From contig NZ_AJWX01000010.1 of the NCBI RefSeq assembly GCF_000263855.1, forward strand, positions 1-64,000: a stretch of DNA of 64,000 nucleotides. Reading direction: 5' to 3'. How positions within the stretch are numbered: position 1 is the stretch's first letter; each line of letters starts with the position of its first letter. Of the stretch, positions 35,787-45,137 are shown piece by piece. The DNA comes from Pseudomonas sp. M47T1. Lineage in GTDB: Bacteria > Pseudomonadota > Gammaproteobacteria > Pseudomonadales > Pseudomonadaceae. Under the pieces are notes generated by a model, which saw only the letters and a list, made by a program, of their open reading frames with translations, was not told the DNA's origin and did not search any database. The position numbers and the translations under genes are program-made.

Positions 35787-35878
35787 GGGCCGATGACCTC
35801 CTTGTGGTAAGGAGAGTATCGGCGAGCATTTTCAGGGTATTAGCACCGTTCGGCGGCTTTTATCCCCCGTTGGCCGAG

Positions 35879-36388
35879 CTATTGGTGCTTTTCGGCATTT
35901 TCGATCAAGGCCAGCACGTCGCTGATGGTCGCTTCCAGGCATTGCCCTGCCTTGTAGGCCGCGAGCACTTCGGCGCTGCCCTCGACCACGGCACGCGGCC
36001 GCTCCACAAATAGACCGATCGGTTCGAACGCACAGTCCATCACCACCACCAGCGGTATAGACACCTTGTCCAGGCCTAGGCGCTCGCGCAGGTCATGTTC
36101 GGCGCGCGCCTTGCTGACCACCGCCAGTTGCACGCGCGGTTGCAGGCGGCACAGGTAATCCAGCGCGGCCAGGTTGAGTTGGCAGTCCGGGCACCACATT
36201 TCGCCTGCGGCCAGCAGGCGGTAGGAACCCTTGATGGCCGACAGCCGCTGAAGGGTCCGTTCGCTGACGCCGTCGGCTTCCAGCACCTGTTGCGCGCGAT
36301 GCACCGTGTCGGCCTCGCCCTCAAGACCGGTGGCGACAAACGCGTCAAAGCGCTGGCCGATGTCTGACAGTTGGGAATACGAGGCCAT
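35879..36388 (-). CDS. Thioredoxin-family protein
   Basis: The 169-residue product starts at ATG 36388 (MASYSQLSDIGQ), with AGGAAA 8 bases upstream. A thioredoxin fold is indicated by the active site MWCPDCQLN (C-P-D-C) followed by strands PRVQLAVVSKA and VSIPLVVVMD, with a conserved cis-Pro (IP). No signal peptide is present, so it should act in the cytoplasm. The substrate is unknown. The longer in-frame reading upstream has no ribosome site. Confidence 0.8.
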   Translation of the reverse strand: MASYSQLSDIGQRFDAFVATGLEGEADTVHRAQQVLEADGVSERTLQRLSAIKGSYRLLAAGEMWCPDCQLNLAALDYLCRLQPRVQLAVVSKARAEHDLRERLGLDKVSIPLVVVMDCAFEPIGLFVERPRAVVEGSAEVLAAYKAGQCLEATISDVLALIENAEKHQ

Positions 36389-36518
36389 GGTGCTTTCCTG
36401 AAAGAGTGGAACCAGAAGCCCATTGTAACCCACACCGTGCCTGCAGCCGCTGCCGAGGCGGTGGTGCTCAGGCAACCACAACGCCTATCATTCCACTTCG
36501 CGCTGAATGAGACCGCTC

Positions 36519-37364
36519 ATGTTTGACTGGGAAGACCTTCGCTATTTTGCCCTTTTTGCCCGTGCCGGCTCGCTGTCGGCGGCCGCCCGGTTGTTGCGCG
36601 TGGACCATGCCACGGTGGCCCGGCGCATCGCGGCGCTGGAGACCTCGCTGAACCTCAAGCTGGTGGACCGCCGCCAGCGCGCCTATGTGCTGACCGACGA
36701 CGGCCGGCGAGTGGCTGACTTCGGTGAGCACATGAACCAGTCCTCGTTTGCCCTGGAGCGTTTCGCCGGCGGCGAGCAGGCGCTGGTGCAAGGTGAAGTG
36801 ATAGTGTCATCGCCCCCCGCCTTCGCCGGCGCATTGATTGCCCCTCATGTGAGCGCCCTGAATCAACGGCACCCGTTGCTCAAACTGCGGTTGATCGGTG
36901 CCAAGTCACGGGCATCGCTGGCCCGTCGCGAAGCCGACATCGCCATCAGCCTGATGCGCCCCAGCGAACCGACCCTGGTCGCGCGGCGTCTGGGCCAACT
37001 GGAGTTTCGCCTGTACGCCAGCCCAGCCTACCTGGCACGCAGCAGCGACTACGTGTTCATTGGGTACGACGACAGCATGGAGGGCTCGGCGCAACAGGAC
37101 TGGTTGCTGGAGCAGGCCGATGGACGACCCTTGGCGCTGACCAGCAACGACCTGCGCATCCAGGCGATAGCGGCGGCCGGCGGCGCCGGGGTGGTCTTGC
37201 TGCCTGCGTTCATGGCCGCCGAGCATGACCTGGTGGCCCTGGACCCGAATGGGCCCTGCATGACCCGCGAAGTCTGGCTGGCGGTGCACGAGGACGTGCG
37301 CAATGCCGCGCACATTCGCGCGGTGATGGACTTCATCGCCGAGTGTGTGACCCCGGCCCTGTAA
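36519..37364 (+). CDS. LysR family regulator
   Basis: The 281-residue product starts at ATG 36519 (MFDWEDLRYFALFARAGSLSAAARLL); an in-frame ATG four codons earlier is possible. The helix-turn-helix is HATVARRIAALETSLNLKLVDR. The effector domain starts near residue 85. It belongs to the group with W-E-D-L-R-Y-F starts that often control MFS or detoxification genes. The next gene is an MFS transporter in the same direction, with a perfect palindrome between the two. Confidence 0.88.
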   Translation: MFDWEDLRYFALFARAGSLSAAARLLRVDHATVARRIAALETSLNLKLVDRRQRAYVLTDDGRRVADFGEHMNQSSFALERFAGGEQALVQGEVIVSSPPAFAGALIAPHVSALNQRHPLLKLRLIGAKSRASLARREADIAISLMRPSEPTLVARRLGQLEFRLYASPAYLARSSDYVFIGYDDSMEGSAQQDWLLEQADGRPLALTSNDLRIQAIAAAGGAGVVLLPAFMAAEHDLVALDPNGPCMTREVWLAVHEDVRNAAHIRAVMDFIAECVTPAL

Positions 37365-37400
37365 TCGCCGCCTCCCAGCGCTCCAGGTATGCGTGTAAGG

Positions 37401-37422
37401 GCTTGTGCATTTTTGCACAAGC
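37401..37422. promoter_or_regulatory. Perfect palindrome upstream of MFS gene
   Basis: Arms GCTTGTGCA and TGCACAAGC flank TTTT. The 22-base symmetric site lies about 80 bases before the MFS start and just after the LysR stop, and could be the LysR binding site. Confidence 0.5.
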
Positions 37423-37504
37423 CAAATGCAACCCTGGGGAATTCAACCCGTGGCCATCCAACCGTAGCATCGCCATCCTCGATTGTTTCAACGGTGCTGC
37501 ACCC

Positions 37505-38695
37505 ATGACCGCAACCCCCTCGGCCCTCGCAGCCGCCCCCACCTCCACCGCCCCGCTGCTGCGCGCCGCCGGGGTGGTGACGGCGGTGTTCATCCTGTCC
37601 AACGCAGCCACGCCGCTGTACGGCCACTGGCAACAACAGATGGGTTTCGGCGCCGGCACCCTGGCGACGATCTTCACCTGCTACATCCTCGGGTTGTTGG
37701 GCACCCTGCTGGTGGCCGGACGGCTGTCCGACCACTTCGGCGCCAAGGCGCTGCTGATACCAGCCCTGATGCTGGCGATGATCGCCGCCGTGCTGTTCCA
37801 GCTCGCCACCAGCGTGGCGCTACTGATGGCGGCGCGCCTGCTCACGGGCGTGGCGGTGGGCATCATCGTATCCGCGGGCATGGCCAACGTGGTGAACCAG
37901 GCGGCACACTCGCAAAAACGCCAGGCGTCGCTGCTGGCCTCTGTGGCCATGGTGTTGGGCGCCGGCACCGGACCGTTGCTGGCCGGCATCATGGCGCAAT
38001 ACAGCCACCACCCGCTGACCGTTGTGTTCAACCTGGAACTGCTGTTGCTGGCACTGGCCCTGTGGGCAGTACTGGCCCTCCCGCGCCAGCGGCCCGCCAC
38101 CGCCGCGCTCAAACTGCGGCTACCCTCGGTGCCCCGGGAAAACATTGGCCACGTGTTGCGCGGCGTCGCCTTCTTCGGCCCGGGCATCACTGCCACCTCC
38201 TTTGTATTGAGCCTGGGCCCCAGCCTGTTCGCCGCCTTCGCCCACGTGGGCAGCCCGCTGATCGCCGGGGGCACCGCCTTCGCCATGTTCATGGTGGGCG
38301 TGGCCGTGCAGTTCGCCGTGCAGCGCCTGGCCGTAACGCGCATCTTCCTGATCAGCGGCCTGGCCACGGTATTGGCCATGGCCACGCTGTGGCTGGCGGT
38401 AGGACAGTCGTCGGTGCCCTGGCTGGTGCTGTCGGCATTGCTGGCCGGCGCCGGGCAAGGCACCGGGCAACTGGGCGGCCTGAGCCTGATTGCCTTGCAC
38501 GTACCGGCCAACCGCCGGGCCGAGGCCAACGGTGTGTTCAACATGGGCGGCTATGTACCGGCAGGCGCGCTGCCAATGGTGGCGGGCCATTTGATAGACC
38601 TGCATGGCCTGGCCACCGGCGTCACGGTGCTGGCGGCCATCATCGCCGGCTTGGCCGTAGCGGCGCTGATCACCGTGCAGCGGCTACAGCGCTAA
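37505..38695 (+). CDS. MFS transporter, DHA1-like
   Basis: The 396-residue product starts at ATG 37505; no strong ribosome site is seen, but the first membrane helix begins about 22 residues later as expected. There are twelve predicted helices. The loop 2-3 motif GRLSDHFGAKALL is the MFS signature A; a second GGLSLIALHVPANRRAEANG-like segment lies before helix 11. Probably a proton-driven exporter or importer of a small organic compound. The 3' end overlaps the convergent glycosylase gene by 12 bases. Confidence 0.85.
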   Translation: MTATPSALAAAPTSTAPLLRAAGVVTAVFILSNAATPLYGHWQQQMGFGAGTLATIFTCYILGLLGTLLVAGRLSDHFGAKALLIPALMLAMIAAVLFQLATSVALLMAARLLTGVAVGIIVSAGMANVVNQAAHSQKRQASLLASVAMVLGAGTGPLLAGIMAQYSHHPLTVVFNLELLLLALALWAVLALPRQRPATAALKLRLPSVPRENIGHVLRGVAFFGPGITATSFVLSLGPSLFAAFAHVGSPLIAGGTAFAMFMVGVAVQFAVQRLAVTRIFLISGLATVLAMATLWLAVGQSSVPWLVLSALLAGAGQGTGQLGGLSLIALHVPANRRAEANGVFNMGGYVPAGALPMVAGHLIDLHGLATGVTVLAAIIAGLAVAALITVQRLQR

Positions 38696-39334
38696 CCCCT
38701 GGCGCCCGCGCATCACTGCGTACAGGCGCCAGAACAGCAAGGCCGCCGTAGCCCGATACGGTGCCCAGGCCAAGGCCAGATTGGCCAGGTCCCGGGCGTT
38801 GACGGCCGACAGCTCGAAGGCATGGGCCACGGCCTTCTGCAACGCCAGGTCGCCCGCCGGAAAGATATCCGGGTGACCGGCGCAGAACATCAGGTAGATC
38901 TGCGCCGTCCACGGGCCAATGCCCGGCAGCCGGGTCAATTCGGCAATGGCCAGTTCGGCGGGCACCTGGGCGATGTGCGCCAGGTCCAGCTCTTTGTTTT
39001 CCAGGGCCTGGGCCAGGTGCGTCAGGGTCTTGAACTTACTGCGGCTCAGCCCCGCCCCCGCCAGGCCCTCCTCGCCCAGCGCCAGAAACCCCGCCGCCGT
39101 GGTGGCCTGGGGCAATAACGCCAGGCGCCCCCAGATGGCATCGGCACTGGCCACCGACACCTGCTGGCCACACACAATCCGCGCCAGGCCGGCAAACCCC
39201 GGCTCGCGCAGGCGTGGCGCAAAGTCACCCGCCAGGGCGTACACCGGTGCCAGGCGCGGATCAGCCTGCAGCAATTCGCGCAGATGCTGCCGTAGACGAG
39301 CGTGATGGGCAGTCAGATCAAGGTCGGTGGTCAT
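38684..39334 (-). CDS. DNA-3-methyladenine glycosylase II (AlkA type)
   Basis: The 216-residue product has a helix-hairpin-helix-GPD fold: LPGIGPWTA at 136-144 and the catalytic aspartate in FPAGDLAL (Asp162). The N-terminal TATA-like domain of E. coli AlkA is missing, giving the compact MAG/AlkA2 form common in Pseudomonas. It excises alkylated purines in base excision repair. It overlaps the convergent MFS gene. Confidence 0.9.
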   Translation of the reverse strand: MTTDLDLTAHHARLRQHLRELLQADPRLAPVYALAGDFAPRLREPGFAGLARIVCGQQVSVASADAIWGRLALLPQATTAAGFLALGEEGLAGAGLSRSKFKTLTHLAQALENKELDLAHIAQVPAELAIAELTRLPGIGPWTAQIYLMFCAGHPDIFPAGDLALQKAVAHAFELSAVNARDLANLALAWAPYRATAALLFWRLYAVMRGRQGLAL

Positions 39335-39519
39335 GCCGCCACTATGCCGCGATTGCGCCGAAGATGAAACATGGCTCGGTGCTGTTGCCGCCCGTCACGC
39401 ACCCGGTGACTCTGCGCCGGCCGGGGCATTGGACCCTGCCTCGCCACCTGACCAGGAACGGTTTGAATGCAAGCTCCGCCGGTATCGAGTCCAGCCCCGC
39501 CGCGTCAATCGCCGCGTCG

Positions 39520-39639
39520 GACTGGCAGGTGGGCACCATCGAGCACTTCGCCGACAAGCAGGCGTATGTCGACAACCTGAAGCAGTGGGGCGGGATTTTC
39601 CTCGAGCGCTTCAACCACGCCTTCAACGCTGGGCAATAA
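39520..39639 (+). pseudogene. C-terminal gene remnant of unidentified family
   Basis: The frame ending at 39639 encodes DWQVGTIEHFADKQAYVDN and then LKQWGGIFLERFNHAFN, which reads like a genuine globular protein end. Upstream of base 39520 the frame loses protein character (Arg/Pro/Ala-rich, shadow-like). I cannot name the family. Its last 17 bases overlap the convergent LysR gene. The interval 39335-39519 holds nothing else I can support. Confidence 0.35.
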
Positions 39640-40525
39640 CGCCCGCCGCCCCGCGAATACCTTCCAGCAGCATGGCGAACGCGGGGTTGTCGTTGTCTTC
39701 GCGCCAGATCAGGTGCAGTTCACTCTGCACCCCCTCGCCCAGGTCGATGTCGCGAAACACCACATTCTTGAACACCACGCTGGTGGCGCAGCGCGGCACC
39801 AGCGCCAACCCCAGGCCGGCATTGACCAGCGCCAGGATAGTCAGCGACGATCCCAGCCACTGCACGTAGTCGGGCGCCACCCGTGCCGAGCGCAGCATGC
39901 CGGTGAGCAGTTCGTTGAACGGCGGGTAGGCCGCGTGTGAGTACATCAGGAAAGGCTGCGCGTCCAGGTCGCGCACAGCCACGCTGTCGCTGCTGGCGAG
40001 GTGATGAGCACGAGGCACGGCCAGCACGAAGGGTTCACGCACCAGGCATTCGGTGGCGTAACCCGGCTCCAGCAACGGCGCACGAGCGATGCCCAGGTCG
40101 ATGCGCCGAGCGCGCAGCGCTTCATGTTGGGTGTAGGTGTTCATTTCCGCCAGGTCGATTTTCACGTGGGGCTGCTTTAGCCGCGCTTCGGCGATCACCT
40201 TGGGCAGAAACTCGTACACCGCGCTGCCGACGAAGCTGATGGTCACTGCGCCAATGTCACCCTCGGCAAAGCGCTTGGCCGCCACCGCTGCCTGCTGGGC
40301 GCGCTCCAGCAAATTCTGTGCTTCGACGAAAAACGCCCGGCCGGCAGCGGTGAGCGCCACGCTGCGGGTGCTGCGGGTAAATAGCGCCACGCCCAGATGA
40401 TGCTCCAGCAACTGAATCTGCCGGCTCAAGGGCGGCTGGGTCATGTTCAGGCGTTCGGCGGCACGGCGGAAATTCAGCTCCGTGGCCACCGTGGTAAAGC
40501 AGCGCAGCTGGGTCAGCTCGAACAT
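39623..40525 (-). CDS. LysR family regulator, divergent from MFS/glucarate dehydratase-like operon
   Basis: The 300-residue product starts at ATG 40525 (MFELTQLRCFTTVATELNFRRAAERL); a longer reading to 40549 is possible. The helix-turn-helix TQPPLSRQIQLLEHHLGVALF is of the BenM/CatR-like type, and the effector domain begins near residue 90. It is divergent from the MFS-dehydratase pair, which it most likely activates in response to a sugar acid. Confidence 0.88.
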   Translation of the reverse strand: MFELTQLRCFTTVATELNFRRAAERLNMTQPPLSRQIQLLEHHLGVALFTRSTRSVALTAAGRAFFVEAQNLLERAQQAAVAAKRFAEGDIGAVTISFVGSAVYEFLPKVIAEARLKQPHVKIDLAEMNTYTQHEALRARRIDLGIARAPLLEPGYATECLVREPFVLAVPRAHHLASSDSVAVRDLDAQPFLMYSHAAYPPFNELLTGMLRSARVAPDYVQWLGSSLTILALVNAGLGLALVPRCATSVVFKNVVFRDIDLGEGVQSELHLIWREDNDNPAFAMLLEGIRGAAGVIAQR

Positions 40526-40629
40526 TGATTCAGTCCGGGTATCAATCAAGTGTCAGGTTAGATTAGACGGGAACAATCCACGCGTCCATGATCGGTCTGT
40601 CCCTACAAAAACAAGATTGGGAGTCGCCC

Positions 40630-41970
40630 TTGAAAGCCCATCATGCCGCCACCGACACCTCCGTGCTCGAACGGGCCGCCGCCAAGGTGAAACGCCATGT
40701 GCTGCCGCTGTTTGTGGTGATGTTCATCGTCAATTACATCGACCGGGTCAACATCGGTTTTGTGCGCAGCCACATGGAGGCTGATCTGGGCATCGGCGCG
40801 GCCGCCTACGGCCTTGGCGCCGGATTGTTCTTCATCGGCTACGCGCTGTTTGAAGTGCCGTCCAACATCCTGCTGCAACGCTTCGGTGCTCGCGCCTGGC
40901 TCACGCGCATCATGTTCACCTGGGGCGCCGCGGCCATGGCCATGGCCTTCGTGCGCGGCGAAACCAGTTTCTATGTGCTGCGTTTTATCTTGGGCGCGGC
41001 CGAAGCCGGGTTCTTCCCCGGCATCATCTATTACTTCACCCAGTGGCTGCCCGCCAACGAACGCGGCAAGGCCATGGCGGTTTTCCTCAGCGGCTCGGCC
41101 ATTGCCTCGGTGATCTCCGGCCCGGTGTCCGGCGCGCTGCTGAGCATCAATGCCCTGAGCCTGCACGCCTGGCAATGGATGTTCCTGATCGAGGGCGGTG
41201 CTTCGCTGGTGCTGTGCGGTTTCGTGTGGTTCTGGCTGCAGTCGCACCCGCGCCAGGCGCGCTGGCTGAGCGACGAGGAAAAGGACGCGCTGGAAACGAC
41301 CATTGCCCAGGAGCAACAGGCCCGTGAGGCGCTGTACGTGGTCAAGCCGTCCATGTTCAAGCTGCTGGCCGACCGACAGATAGCGCTGTTCTGCTTCATC
41401 TACTTTTCCATTGCCCTGACCATCTATGGCGCCACCTTCTGGCTGCCCAGCATGATCAAGCAAATGGGCAACCTGGGCGACTTCGAGGTCGGCCTGTTCA
41501 ACTCGGTGCCCTGGCTGATCTCCATCGTCGCCATGTACGGCTTCGCCGCCGTGGCCGCCAAGTGGAAACACCCGCAGGCCTGGGTGGCCCTGACCCTGGT
41601 GGTAGCGGCCATCGGCATGTTCATGTCCACCACCGGCGGGCCGGTATTCGCCTTTATCTCCATCTGCTTCGCAGCCATCGGCTTCAAGGCGGCGTCGGCA
41701 CTGTTCTGGCCCATTCCCCAGGGTTACCTGGATGCGCGCATCGCCGCGGCGGTGATTGCCCTGATCAACTCCATCGGCAACCTCGGCGGTTTTGTCGCCC
41801 CGGCCACCTTCGGTTTCCTGGAGCAGACCACGGGCAGCATCGAAGGTGGCCTGTACGGTTTGGCAATTACCTCAATGGTGGCCGCCGTGGTGATCTTCTT
41901 TGCCCGCACAACCCCCACTAACCAGGCGCCCCGCGCTGGCCATCGCAAGCCGGCGGCGCTGGTGGTTTGA
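40630..41970 (+). CDS. MFS transporter of the anion:cation symporter (ACS) type
   Basis: The 446-residue product starts at TTG 40630, chosen for GGGAG 6 bases upstream; an ATG at 40588 in the same frame has no such site. Signature: FVVMFIVNYIDRVNIGFVR in helix 1, as in GudP/tartrate/phthalate permeases, and RFGARAWLTRIM for loop 2-3. The neighbouring glucarate-dehydratase-like enzyme indicates an aldarate or related sugar acid as substrate (inference). Only 28 bases separate it from the next gene, so they form an operon. Confidence 0.88.
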   Translation: MKAHHAATDTSVLERAAAKVKRHVLPLFVVMFIVNYIDRVNIGFVRSHMEADLGIGAAAYGLGAGLFFIGYALFEVPSNILLQRFGARAWLTRIMFTWGAAAMAMAFVRGETSFYVLRFILGAAEAGFFPGIIYYFTQWLPANERGKAMAVFLSGSAIASVISGPVSGALLSINALSLHAWQWMFLIEGGASLVLCGFVWFWLQSHPRQARWLSDEEKDALETTIAQEQQAREALYVVKPSMFKLLADRQIALFCFIYFSIALTIYGATFWLPSMIKQMGNLGDFEVGLFNSVPWLISIVAMYGFAAVAAKWKHPQAWVALTLVVAAIGMFMSTTGGPVFAFISICFAAIGFKAASALFWPIPQGYLDARIAAAVIALINSIGNLGGFVAPATFGFLEQTTGSIEGGLYGLAITSMVAAVVIFFARTTPTNQAPRAGHRKPAALVV

Positions 41971-41998
41971 ATAGACTGCACCTGTCAGGAGCCATCCT

Positions 41999-43273
41999 TT
42001 GAAAATCAAGCGTGTGACTGTCACCCCCATCGCCTTTCGCGACCCGCCGCTGCTCAATGCCAGTGGCATCCACGAACCCTTCGCCCTGCGCTCGATCATC
42101 GAGATCGAAAGCGACAACGGCTACATTGGCCTGGGCGAAAGCTATGGCGACGCGCCGGCGCTGGCCATCCAGCAGCAACTTCAGGTTCAGTTGATCGGCC
42201 TGGACCCATTCAACCTCAACCACCTGCGCCAGTTGGTCGAAGCCACCGTGGCGGCCAACCGCAGCACTAGCCTGGCCGGTGCCGAACTGGCCCCCGGTTC
42301 TCACGCCAGCAAGGCGGTGAGCAATGCCTACTCGGCATTCGAAGTGGCCTTCCTGGACTTGCAGGCGCATTACCTGAATGTGCCGCTGGTGGATTTGCTG
42401 GGCGGCGCGGTGCGCGACCAGATCCCGTTCAGTGCTTACCTGTTCTTCAAGTACGCCCAGCACATCGACTCACCCTACACGCCAGACAATTGGGGCGAAG
42501 CGCTGAGCGAGGCACAAATAGTCGCCCAGGCCCGGCGCATGATCGAAGCCTACGGCTTCAAGAGCATCAAACTCAAGGCCGGCACCCTGCCGCCCGAGCA
42601 TGAGGTGGCGTGCATCAAGGCGTTGAAAAAAGCCTTTCCCGGCTACCCGCTGCGCATCGACCCCAACGGCAACTGGTCGCTGGAAACCGCCATCCGCATG
42701 GCCGAGTTGCTGGGCGACGATCTGCAGTACTACGAAGACCCCACTCCGGGCCTGGAAGGCATGAGCCAACTGCACAAGCGCACCGGCCTGGCGCTGGCCA
42801 CCAACATGGTGGTCACCGACTTCGACGAGTTCCGTCGCAGCGTGGCCCTGGACAGTGTGCAGATCGTGCTGGCCGACCATCACTATTGGGGCGGCCTGCG
42901 CGATACCCAGGCACTGGCCAAAATGTGCCAGGTGTTCGGCGTGGGCGTGTCCATGCACTCCAACTCGCACCTGGGCATCAGCCTGATGGCCATGGCCCAC
43001 GTGGCCGCTGCGGTGCCCAACCTGGACTACGCCTGCGACACGCACTACCCCTGGCAAGAGCCGGACGAGGAAGTGATCAAGGGCGGCAAACTGCCCATCG
43101 TCGACGGCTGTGTGAAAATCACCCGCGCCCCCGGCCTGGGCCTGGAACTGGACCACGACCAGTTGGGCAAATTGCATGACCAGTACCTGAGCTGCGGCAT
43201 CCGCCAGCGCGATGATGTGCGGCAGATGCAGCGGTACCAGCCGGAGTGGATGACGGTTAAACCGCGGTTTTAA
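41999..43273 (+). CDS. Glucarate dehydratase-family enzyme (enolase superfamily)
   Basis: The 424-residue product starts at TTG 41999, with AGGAG 7 bases upstream. Key residues can be placed: K-x-K of the glucarate dehydratase clade at Lys191/Lys193 (KLKAG), metal ligands Asp221 (RIDPNGNW), Glu246 and Asn269 (ATNMVVTDF), Asp293 (LADHHYW) and the general base His320 (MHSNSHLG). The Asn third ligand and S-N-x-H-L/F segment are diagnostic of GudD-type enzymes. The predicted reaction is dehydration of an aldarate to a 5-keto-4-deoxy acid. The next pathway enzymes (KDG dehydratase, ketoglutarate semialdehyde dehydrogenase) are not nearby. Confidence 0.85.
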   Translation: MKIKRVTVTPIAFRDPPLLNASGIHEPFALRSIIEIESDNGYIGLGESYGDAPALAIQQQLQVQLIGLDPFNLNHLRQLVEATVAANRSTSLAGAELAPGSHASKAVSNAYSAFEVAFLDLQAHYLNVPLVDLLGGAVRDQIPFSAYLFFKYAQHIDSPYTPDNWGEALSEAQIVAQARRMIEAYGFKSIKLKAGTLPPEHEVACIKALKKAFPGYPLRIDPNGNWSLETAIRMAELLGDDLQYYEDPTPGLEGMSQLHKRTGLALATNMVVTDFDEFRRSVALDSVQIVLADHHYWGGLRDTQALAKMCQVFGVGVSMHSNSHLGISLMAMAHVAAAVPNLDYACDTHYPWQEPDEEVIKGGKLPIVDGCVKITRAPGLGLELDHDQLGKLHDQYLSCGIRQRDDVRQMQRYQPEWMTVKPRF

Positions 43274-43320
43274 TCACGGCATCTCCTGGGTTGCCTTGGA
43301 TGTTCGGCGGGGGAACGGTT

Positions 43321-44004
43321 TTACAGGCCCAGGTGTACCTTCACAAACGCCTGTGCTTCGCGCGCCAGCTGGTCGAGGTGCCGGTCACGCTGCTTCTCGG
43401 CATTGACCATGGCCTTTTCGCCGTGCTGCTTGAGCAGGTAGGCGTGAATCTGCCGCACCTCCACCGAGCGGTAGATCGGCGCGGTGTCCAGCACCGGCGT
43501 CAGCCCTTGGGAGGCGTGGTTTCGGGTGTTCATCAACACCTGTGAGCCGCGGGTGCCCAGCACCTGGAAGCCCAAGGCCTGGCCGCACGCCACCTGGCTG
43601 ACCACACAGCCAAGCTCCGCATGCGGGTAACGCGCCAGTACCTTCTGCACCATGGCCCGGGCAATGCCCTGGCGACGATGGCCGTCCTTCACCGCCAGGT
43701 ACAGCAGCGAACAGGCCTGTGGATCATCGGTCAAGGGCAGGTACAGGGCAAAACCCAGCACCTGGGACGGGTCTTCATCATCCAGCGCCGCTACCACCTC
43801 AACCGGAAATCCGCGTGAACCATCCATGGCCTGCAGGTACAGATGCACCTCGTAGCCCACGCCATACTGATACAGCGGGTACAGCGCATTGCTGGACGGC
43901 AGCGCCACCTGGCTGATGGCGGTGAGGTTGTCGATCACCAGCTGCTGGATCTGGCTCTGGAACGACTCGGGCGGCGGGGTCTGGAACAGGGTGATACTGG
44001 GCAT
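43321..44004 (-). CDS. GNAT family N-acetyltransferase
   Basis: The 227-residue product starts at ATG 44004 ([15 protein letters not shown]); an ATG at 44037 in frame is an alternative. The acetyl-CoA loop is [19 protein letters not shown]. An unusually long C-terminal extension (about 160-227: [19 protein letters not shown] and then a basic helical tail) is present. The target is unknown. Confidence 0.75.
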   Translation of the reverse strand: MPSITLFQTPPPESFQSQIQQLVIDNLTAISQVALPSSNALYPLYQYGVGYEVHLYLQAMDGSRGFPVEVVAALDDEDPSQVLGFALYLPLTDDPQACSLLYLAVKDGHRRQGIARAMVQKVLARYPHAELGCVVSQVACGQALGFQVLGTRGSQVLMNTRNHASQGLTPVLDTAPIYRSVEVRQIHAYLLKQHGEKAMVNAEKQRDRHLDQLAREAQAFVKVHLGL

Positions 44005-44046
44005 TGAGGGCAAAAGCTCCGGGAAGGCATGCCACATCATACCTGA

Positions 44047-44113
44047 TTGTGGCAGCTGGCTTGCCAGCGAGCTGCTTGGCCCCAACAGCTCGCTGGCAAG
44101 CCAGCTGCCACAA
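44047..44113. repeat. REPIN (family A), near-perfect inverted repeat
   Basis: TTGTGGCAGCTGGCTTGCC and its exact inverse enclose a short loop. It lies between the divergent GNAT and glutaminase genes, an unusual place for a REPIN because both promoters must be near. Confidence 0.85.
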
Positions 44114-44183
44114 AGAATGTGGTGTGATCCGGCAGGCGCGGGCAGCGTCTTTACTGCGCCACCACACCCACAACAGGCCCCCC

Positions 44184-45092
44184 ATGCAAACGCTGTTAAC
44201 CCAAATCCTCGACGAAGTGCGCCCGCTGATCGGTCAGGGCAAGGTTGCCGACTACATTCCCGCGCTGGCCGACGTCCCCGCCAACCAGCTGGGCATTGCC
44301 GTGTACGGCAACGACGGCAGCCTGTACAGCGCAGGTGATGCCCAGACGCCGTTTTCGGTGCAGAGCATTTCCAAGGTGTTCAGCCTGGTGCAGGCCATCG
44401 GGCATTCCGGCGAGGCCATCTGGGAGCGTCTGGGCCACGAGCCCTCGGGGCAGCCGTTCAATTCGCTGGTGCAGTTGGAGTTCGAACGCGGGCGGCCGCG
44501 CAATCCGTTCATCAACGCCGGTGCGCTGGTGATTTGTGACATCAATCAGTCGCGGTTCGCCGCGCCGGCGCTGTCGATGCGTGATTTCGTGCGGCGGCTG
44601 TCGGGCAACCCCCAGGTGCTGGTGGACGGCAAGGTGGCCGAATCCGAGTACCAGCACCGCTCGCGCAACGCTGCCATGGCATACCTGATGCAGTCGTTCG
44701 GCAATTTTCACAATGAGGTGGAATTGGTGCTGCGCAGCTATTTCAGCCACTGCGCGCTGCAGATGAACTGCGTGGACCTGGCCAAGGCGTTCTGCTTCCT
44801 GGCCAACGAGGGCTTCTGCAAGCACAGCGGCGAGCAGATCCTGAGCCCACGACAGAGTAAGCAGGTGAATTCGATCATGGCCACCAGCGGCCTGTACGAC
44901 GAGGCCGGCAACTTCGCCTATCGGGTGGGTCTGCCGGGCAAAAGCGGCGTGGGCGGCGGCATCATTGCCGTGGTACCGGGGCAGTTCACGGTGTGCGTGT
45001 GGTCACCGGAGCTCAATGCCGCCGGCAACTCGCTGGCGGGCATGAAGGCCTTGGAGTTGCTGAGCGAGCGGATCAATTGGTCGGTGTTCTGA
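44184..45092 (+). CDS. glsA: Glutaminase (serine-dependent beta-lactamase fold)
   Basis: The 302-residue product starts at ATG 44184; the length is exactly that usual for the family. Catalytic pair S-I-S-K (Ser61/Lys64), [27 protein letters not shown] and [14 protein letters not shown] motifs are all present. It hydrolyses glutamine to glutamate and ammonia. Stand-alone gene. Confidence 0.93.
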   Translation: MQTLLTQILDEVRPLIGQGKVADYIPALADVPANQLGIAVYGNDGSLYSAGDAQTPFSVQSISKVFSLVQAIGHSGEAIWERLGHEPSGQPFNSLVQLEFERGRPRNPFINAGALVICDINQSRFAAPALSMRDFVRRLSGNPQVLVDGKVAESEYQHRSRNAAMAYLMQSFGNFHNEVELVLRSYFSHCALQMNCVDLAKAFCFLANEGFCKHSGEQILSPRQSKQVNSIMATSGLYDEAGNFAYRVGLPGKSGVGGGIIAVVPGQFTVCVWSPELNAAGNSLAGMKALELLSERINWSVF

Positions 45093-45137
45093 CCCGGTGA
45101 CCCGCGCCGCGAATGACCTGCCATAGGCTCCCGCAGG

